Assembly: GCA_033439255.1 (NCBI GenBank)
Contig: CM065883.1
Coordinates: forward strand, 1,736,001-1,800,000
Direction: 5' to 3'
DNA: 64,000 bases
Source of the DNA: Hericium rajendrae
Taxonomy: Eukaryota > Basidiomycota > Agaricomycetes > Russulales > Hericiaceae
Part shown: positions 59,031 to 64,000 of the stretch, in pieces
Layout of the letters: every line of letters begins with the position of its first letter
Position numbering within the stretch: the stretch's first letter is position 1
Translations under genes and position numbers: made by a program
Notes under the pieces: model-generated
What the model was told of the DNA's origin: nothing
What the model saw: the letters and a program-made list of their open reading frames with translations, nothing else
Database searches by the model: none

Positions 59031-59664
59031 CTACTCTCCCCGCGGTGTCACCTTCGGCTGCCAGTGCTCGACTTTGGGCTTCACGGTGTTGTAACATCGG
59101 TACGCGCCGCGGGTCCCAGTCAGGTTCTCTATCCATGGCTGAAGAAATACAGACATTCAGTCCAGCACGGATTGACCAGATAGGAGATACGTACGGCCTT
59201 CCACGGCGGCGACACGCTCTGCATCACAGCGTCTACCGGCGGCGGCTCCTTGCGGATATGCGACAGCCACGAATGCCACTCCGCCGGGACCTGCGTCGCG
59301 TTGTTGTCGTGCTGGAAGAAAGCCAGCATCAGCAAGCGTGATCACGCACAGTGTTCGGGGTGCGAACCTGCGCAAAGTCGACCCATCGGTGCCGGCCTGG
59401 CAATACATGAGTTCAAAGCACGTTGACACAGCGGAAAGCACGCACCAGGAAGCTCCTGCTCCGCATTCAAGTTCTCAAAATACCTGTTCCCAAATCTACA
59501 GCAGCCGGTCAGCGCCCTCTCCGCGTCGAGTCCGTGTGCGCGACGTACTGGTCCTTCCCCATGAACTTCCCCGACTTCACATCGCCGATGTACTGCATCT
59601 GGTGCCACCATTCCCTGATGCCCACCTGCCGGATACCACGGATGTACCGTACGATGCCGACCAT
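59031..59664 (-). CDS. NDUFA12: NADH:ubiquinone oxidoreductase subunit NDUFA12 (B17.2)
   Basis: Accessory subunit of mitochondrial complex I. Exons 59664-59446, 59396-59368, 59311-59195 and 59138-59031 give 157 residues once one base is allowed for near 59526. The protein reads MVGIVRYIRGIRQVGIREWW, GKFMGKDQYVAHTDS, FGNRYFENLNAEQELPG, RHRWVDFAQ, then VPAEWHSWLSHIRKEPPP and PWKAPWIENLTGTRGAYRCY, ending KVEHWQPKVTPRGE. These are the classical B17.2 blocks. The stop lies 60 bp from the stop of L2HGDH on the other strand. Confidence 0.93.
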
Positions 59665-60185
59665 GTTTCGTGTTGTCTGAGAGGAGGAGAGATGTTTGGC
59701 CGGGTTTGGCCGGGAGGTCGGAGGTGCGTTTGTTCGTAATCCGTTCGAGTGTCCGGGTCCAAGCCTGCTCTTCAGACAGCTGCAGGCTCTGAAAGCTCTG
59801 ATTCAAATTCAGGACAAATACAAGTGCTGGACAAGTCAATGAGAAGGTGCAGTGCATAGTGCACACATTCTATTACAGGCATACATAAGTACACGCTAGA
59901 AATACGGCTTATCCGCACAGCCTACTTACAGCGAGAGATCGAGTAGTAGTTACGAATGTGGGCGTATAGTTCGAAGTAGGAACAGAAACCAAAGCCGGAC
60001 GAAGCTAGGTATATAGATATAGGAAGCGCAGAGCGAACAAAGTCAAAAGTCACAGACAGAACGACAAAGTCTCGAAGGGAGAATAAAGAAAGTCGAAAGG
60101 GCGCGGAAAAGGCAAGCATAAACATCCGTAGATCGCAAAGGCGAAGAAAACAGTCGTGTATAGACTAAGAGAGTCAGACCAGCGC
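59665..60185. other. Intergenic region, NDUFA12 / BEM1
   Basis: 520 bp holding the NDUFA12 promoter and the BEM1 3' region. AT-rich near 59880-60060. Nothing else is recognised. Confidence 0.45.
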
Positions 60186-62374
60186 TCAGTCCGCGTACAG
60201 CACGTGCTTGTCCGTGCTCTCGAGCCATATCCGCAGGTCCTGGTCCTGCTCGAGCGGGACAAAGTCCTCCGCGCCGCCAACGCTCTCGCGGTACGACAGC
60301 GCGCCGACCTTCCCGCCGAGGCGCTCCTGCACCTTCCCGACGAGCTGCTCGTGCGTCACCTTCGGGTGCACGCGGATCGCGATGAGGTCGTCGCTCACGC
60401 GGTCGAAGATCTTGATCTTGATGAACGCCGTCTGCGGGTTCTGCGCGGAGATCGGGTTCGGCGACGCGAGCGACTGCGAACGTGAGCGCGCGGGCGCCGA
60501 GTCTGCGACGGAGGAGCGCGACTGGTGCGAGGAAGGCGATGTCGCCTGGGTGTTGTGCGACGAGTGCGAGTGCTGCTCGGGCCACCGCGACACGGAGGAC
60601 GTCGAGGAGCGCGAGTATGACGACGTGCGGTATGTGTCTGTGTCGAGCGCCGTGAGATTGCCCGGGTAGGATGGGTGTGGCGCGTGCCCGCGCACACGGC
60701 CGTCGGGCGAGGGGCCTCGAGAGTAGGAAGATTGCTGGGAGGGCTGCGTGCGGTGGCCGTTCGCGCGGCTTTCTTGCCGCTGGTGACCGTTCGCGGGGCG
60801 GCGGGCGTCGTCACCGTAGTCGGAGCCATCGCTCTCGCGGTGTCGCCCATTGGTGGCGCGGCTGGCGGTGTGATGGTGGCCGGACGAGTTCACGTGGATC
60901 GAGCTCAGCCGTGACGATTCGATCTCCTCGACGACTGAGAGCGGCGGGACGATGGCCGGTTCCTCCACGGGCTCGTACCAGTTCATCTCATCCATCATGT
61001 CAAACTGGGGATCTATCGCGTTTTCCACGTCGCCCGGCTTGACGGACAGGAACTGCCGCGTGAGCTCGGCTTCGAGAATGTAGCGGCCAGTCGTGCGGTT
61101 GAGCCGAGTCAGATGACGGAGATAGTCGTCGAGCTCCTCGCGCCGAGCCGCTGTAAGCTTGTCGTCGACTGTGTCCGCCGGACCGGGCATGTATGGGATG
61201 ATTCTCGGGTACGGCTCCTGCCTTCCAGCTTCGCGAGGGAAAAGTTCGATAACGGACGATTGATAGTCGAAAAAATCGTTGTACGCGCGGAATAGGACAA
61301 GGTCGCGCGCAGGTGGCAGAGAGGTCGTATCGTCGAGGTCGTACGGCTGGTACATCGCGTGGATGCGGAACCAGTACTCGTCGGTCTCGAAGTGGAACGA
61401 GACGACTGATGCGGAGAGTAGAAGGCCGGGGGTAGCACTTTGGGGGAAGAAGGGGGAGAGGACTGCTCTGCAGGTTGATGTGCGGTTTGATAGGGATGTG
61501 GAGACGGCTGTTGGACGGAGATGGTGGGCGGGCGAGCGGCGCCCGCGGGTGTAAGGGGGATAGACTGGGCTTTGGGTGAGAACGTAGAGTCGGCCACGGG
61601 GCTTGTGTTCGGCGATGAGTCCAGTGTGCCGAGGGGATGCTGCTCGCCTTGTAGCTGAGCATCTGCTTCTTCCACTCCTCGACGCGAGGCAGACTGCCGT
61701 TATCCATAAGCGCATCGAGATTTTCGATACGCTTGTTCGTTGCAGGATCGCGAATCTCCACGAATGAGACGGGAATGAGGCCCGGTTTGCCAAGTTTGCC
61801 GATAGGCTTGGCTACGAACCACTCGCGGTTGGATTGCGCGACCACAGAGATGGAATCGCCCGCCTTGGCGTCGAGCTCATCAGCGCGCTCGGCGACAAAG
61901 TCATGCATGACTACGGCATAGAAGGCTTGCGATTTTGGAGAGCGCATCGAGGGCGGCCGGTCCGACGAGAACGATAACGACTGGGAAGATCGGGTTCTGC
62001 AGCGGATGATGGGAATCAAAAACTCAGCATTCCCCAGCCGGAACGACGAGAAACCGCAAGACTCACGTTGCAGCGCCCTTCTTGAACTCCTCGAACAACG
62101 CTCTAGGGACCAGCCCGCGGGCCCCGCTCGCAGGATTATGTGCTTCGTACCATGTGCCCTGCTCGTTGACCTCACGGATTACGTAGAAAAAATCGCCCTT
62201 CTGAAACGAAAGCTCCTGTGGGGCCTGGGATCGATATGGGCTAGTTGCACGGATGACTTTCTGCGGGGGTATGATCGCGGCGGAAGGCTTGGATACGGGC
62301 GGGAGGGGAGTAGAGATCTGGTGATGATGGGAAGTATCTTTGTTGGCGTTCAGGGACTTCCTTAGGGCCTTCAT
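60186..62374 (-). CDS. BEM1: Polarity scaffold Bem1/Scd2 (SH3-SH3-PX-PB1)
   Basis: Scaffold that binds Cdc42, its exchange factor Cdc24 and PAK kinases at sites of polar growth. The first exon (62374-62067) reads MKALRKSLNANKD and holds SH3-1: IRATSPYRSQAPQELSFQKG, DFFYVIREVNEQGTWYEAHN, GLVPRALFEEF. The second exon, from 61996, has SH3-2: FYAVVMHDFVAERADELDAK, AGDSISVVAQSNREWFVAKP, GLIPVSFVEI. A Ser/Pro linker and the PX domain follow (VVSFHFETDEYWFRIHAMYQ, RAYNDFFDYQSSVIELFPRE, LTAARREELDDYLRHL). The PB1 domain closes the protein: FIKIKIFDRVSDDLIAIRVH, EDFVPLEQDQDLRIWLE, ending HVLYAD. Two one-base frame breaks lie near 61634 and 61440. Confidence 0.96.
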
Positions 62375-63366
62375 GACTGGGAAGGAGCGACGGCAGGCAA
62401 GAAAGCGTAAAAGTCGTAAGGTGGGGGATATAGAGGAAGAAGAGGTAAGCAAAGACTGAGGCAGAAAAGCAGGCCAGCCGCGGACGCTGTGACTGTCCAA
62501 ACGCGAACCTGAGATCATCCTCTTCTTCCAATCCCGCCCTTTCCCACGCCCATCTCCTCATCCTTATTGTCTCCGCCTCTTCGCAGTTTCGTCGTGTGCG
62601 TGTGATCCGAGACCTCATGCTGTTCATCACAATAACAACCTTGTCCTCTGAACCATCCAAGGCTTGTTTTCTGCCTTCTTCAGATGCCATAACGTATACG
62701 TACACCCGACGTGTGATATGAAATCCCGACTGCTGTGACGATCGGATCGATCTCGGCGGCATCGCAACAATCGAACAAGGCCGAGTCTCACTCTGCAATG
62801 CTTTCAGGATCGGTTCTGACGATGCGCTTGCTCATTCGCAGTGATGCGCAACTCCACGCACTCTTTATAGAGAAGCACCATCACCAGCTTCTTGTGTGAT
62901 CTTACCCATGGGTGACTCGCACGTAGGTCCAGCTGTGGATCACGAACATTAGCGGAATTGGAACCGACGTCACTGACGTCCACACGTCGCCCGTGCTATC
63001 TATGATCACTTTGATGATTCCCAGATCCTGTCCAGCCCGGAGGCTTGTTTCGCGTCACTGGCCGTGGACCAGGTGCTGTGTTGATGTACGGATTATCAAA
63101 CCACCGTACGGAGAATACTGCCAGACACTTCTATACAGCTCGTAGTTTCGATTTCAAACATTTGATGTGACTGAGAGCGTGTAATGCACAAATGATGACG
63201 GAGGTCAGCACAGTTCCGAGACGTTGCGTTGTTGAGTGCGCACGGGTGGGAGATTGGCTTACCTCAGCAGGACGCGATTGGCCACCCCTTTGAGCGGCAA
63301 GCAAACGACTTGCACTGAATCTTCATAACCACTCGACGCCATCCTCCATATCCGTCGCTCATAGCC
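62375..63366. promoter_or_regulatory. Divergent intergenic region, BEM1 / NOT3
   Basis: About 1 kb between divergent starts, carrying both promoters and leaders. The 185-codon minus-strand frame at 62241-62798 crosses the BEM1 start in another frame and is not a gene. No RNA gene is recognised. Confidence 0.45.
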
Positions 63367-64000
63367 ATGGCGGCACGGAAGCTACAAAGTGCGCTATACA
63401 CCTCTAATGCCAGACTCTGGATGCTGAAAATAGGATTCTACCTCCACTGCAATCAGCGGAAATCGACCGAACACTAAAGAAGGTCGCGGAGGGCATCGAG
63501 CTCTTCGAGAGCATATACGACAAGATGCAGGCGTCGACAAACCAGACGCAGAAGGAGAAGCTCGAGACAGACCTCAAGACACAGATCAAGAAGCTCCAGC
63601 GCATGCGCGACCAGATCAAGACCTGGGTCGCGAGCAATGACATCAAGGACAAATCGGCGCTGCTGGAAAACCGGAGGCTCATTGAGATGGTGAGTATCCT
63701 TTCGACGTGTACACCTCCTTTTCTCTGGTGGATATGCTGCTGGGAGGGCTGGGATGCCACTGGACACGCGCGCATACGGTCCGCCGCGCTGCTTTGTCTC
63801 CCGTCGCGCTCATGCAATTTTATGTTGTCCTGTCCTATGTGTCTCTCTTTCTTTGCAATGGATCTGAATCGTTTCCTGTAACTAGCAAATGGAGAAATTC
63901 AAGGCGTGCGAGAAGGAGATGAAGACCAAAGCCTTCTCGAAAGAGGGTCTCATTCAGTCTGCAAAGCTCGATCCCGAACAACAGAGGAAGCTCGAGGCGG
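63367..64000 (+). CDS. NOT3: CCR4-NOT subunit NOT3/NOT5 (5' part)
   Basis: N-terminal part of the NOT3/NOT5 subunit of the CCR4-NOT deadenylase, which senses slow ribosomes in yeast through its N-terminus. Exons 63367-63388, 63457-63689 and 63886 to the window end. The coiled-coil Not3 domain is textbook: [100 protein letters not shown]. The gene runs off the end of the window. Start chosen because the first codons match the invariant MAARKLQ. Confidence 0.94.

Noticed and set aside
62241-62798. 185-codon minus-strand frame across the BEM1 start
   Set aside because: It overlaps BEM1 exon 1 in another frame. The upstream part lacks motifs and is better explained as 5' leader.

Overview
The window is nuclear DNA of a filamentous basidiomycete, most likely an Agaricomycete. 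The evidence is dense genes on both strands, many 50-70 bp introns with GTRNGT...YAG ends, GC-rich third codon positions, and orthologues with typical fungal architecture (PHO81, MRC1, BEM1, HBS1, PEX12). There is no sign of prokaryotic, organellar or viral DNA. About 24 protein genes can be supported by splicing the short exons by hand.

Layout. 0-3 kb: the end of one gene, a doubtful minus-strand gene, and an AMPK-type glycogen-binding-domain protein. 3.3-8.2 kb: HBS1 (ribosome-rescue GTPase). 8.5-10.2 kb: mitochondrial SSB and a UPF0303 protein. 11.1-17.0 kb: PEX12 and PHO81. 17.2-19.9 kb: an ABC half-transporter. 20.5-21.6 kb: GTP cyclohydrolase I. 22.1-29.3 kb: THO2. 30.7-32.2 kb: a secreted six-hairpin glycosidase-like protein, whose inverted paralogue lies at 42.0-43.7 kb. 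Between the two lie a 917-bp non-autonomous hAT transposon with perfect 8-bp target duplications (32.9-33.8 kb), a small membrane protein, MRC1 and a second small membrane protein. 46.0-64 kb: a housekeeping run of RPL3, a mitochondrial PPR-type protein, an AMMECR1 protein, a Rab GTPase, RPS7, TTC4/CNS1, L-2-hydroxyglutarate dehydrogenase, NDUFA12, BEM1 and the 5' end of NOT3/NOT5.

The genes form no operon or biosynthetic cluster. They are independent housekeeping and signalling genes in divergent or convergent pairs. I found no credible new defence or biosynthetic system.

The most important observation for a user is technical. At least a dozen conserved genes, including RPL3 and RPS7, carry single-base frame breaks, nearly all in the sense of one missing base, and most lie in or next to a short homopolymer. 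They are concentrated from 36 to 62 kb. This points to uncorrected deletion errors in the assembly rather than pseudogenes. Exon coordinates below were worked out by eye from splice consensus and protein-family expectation.
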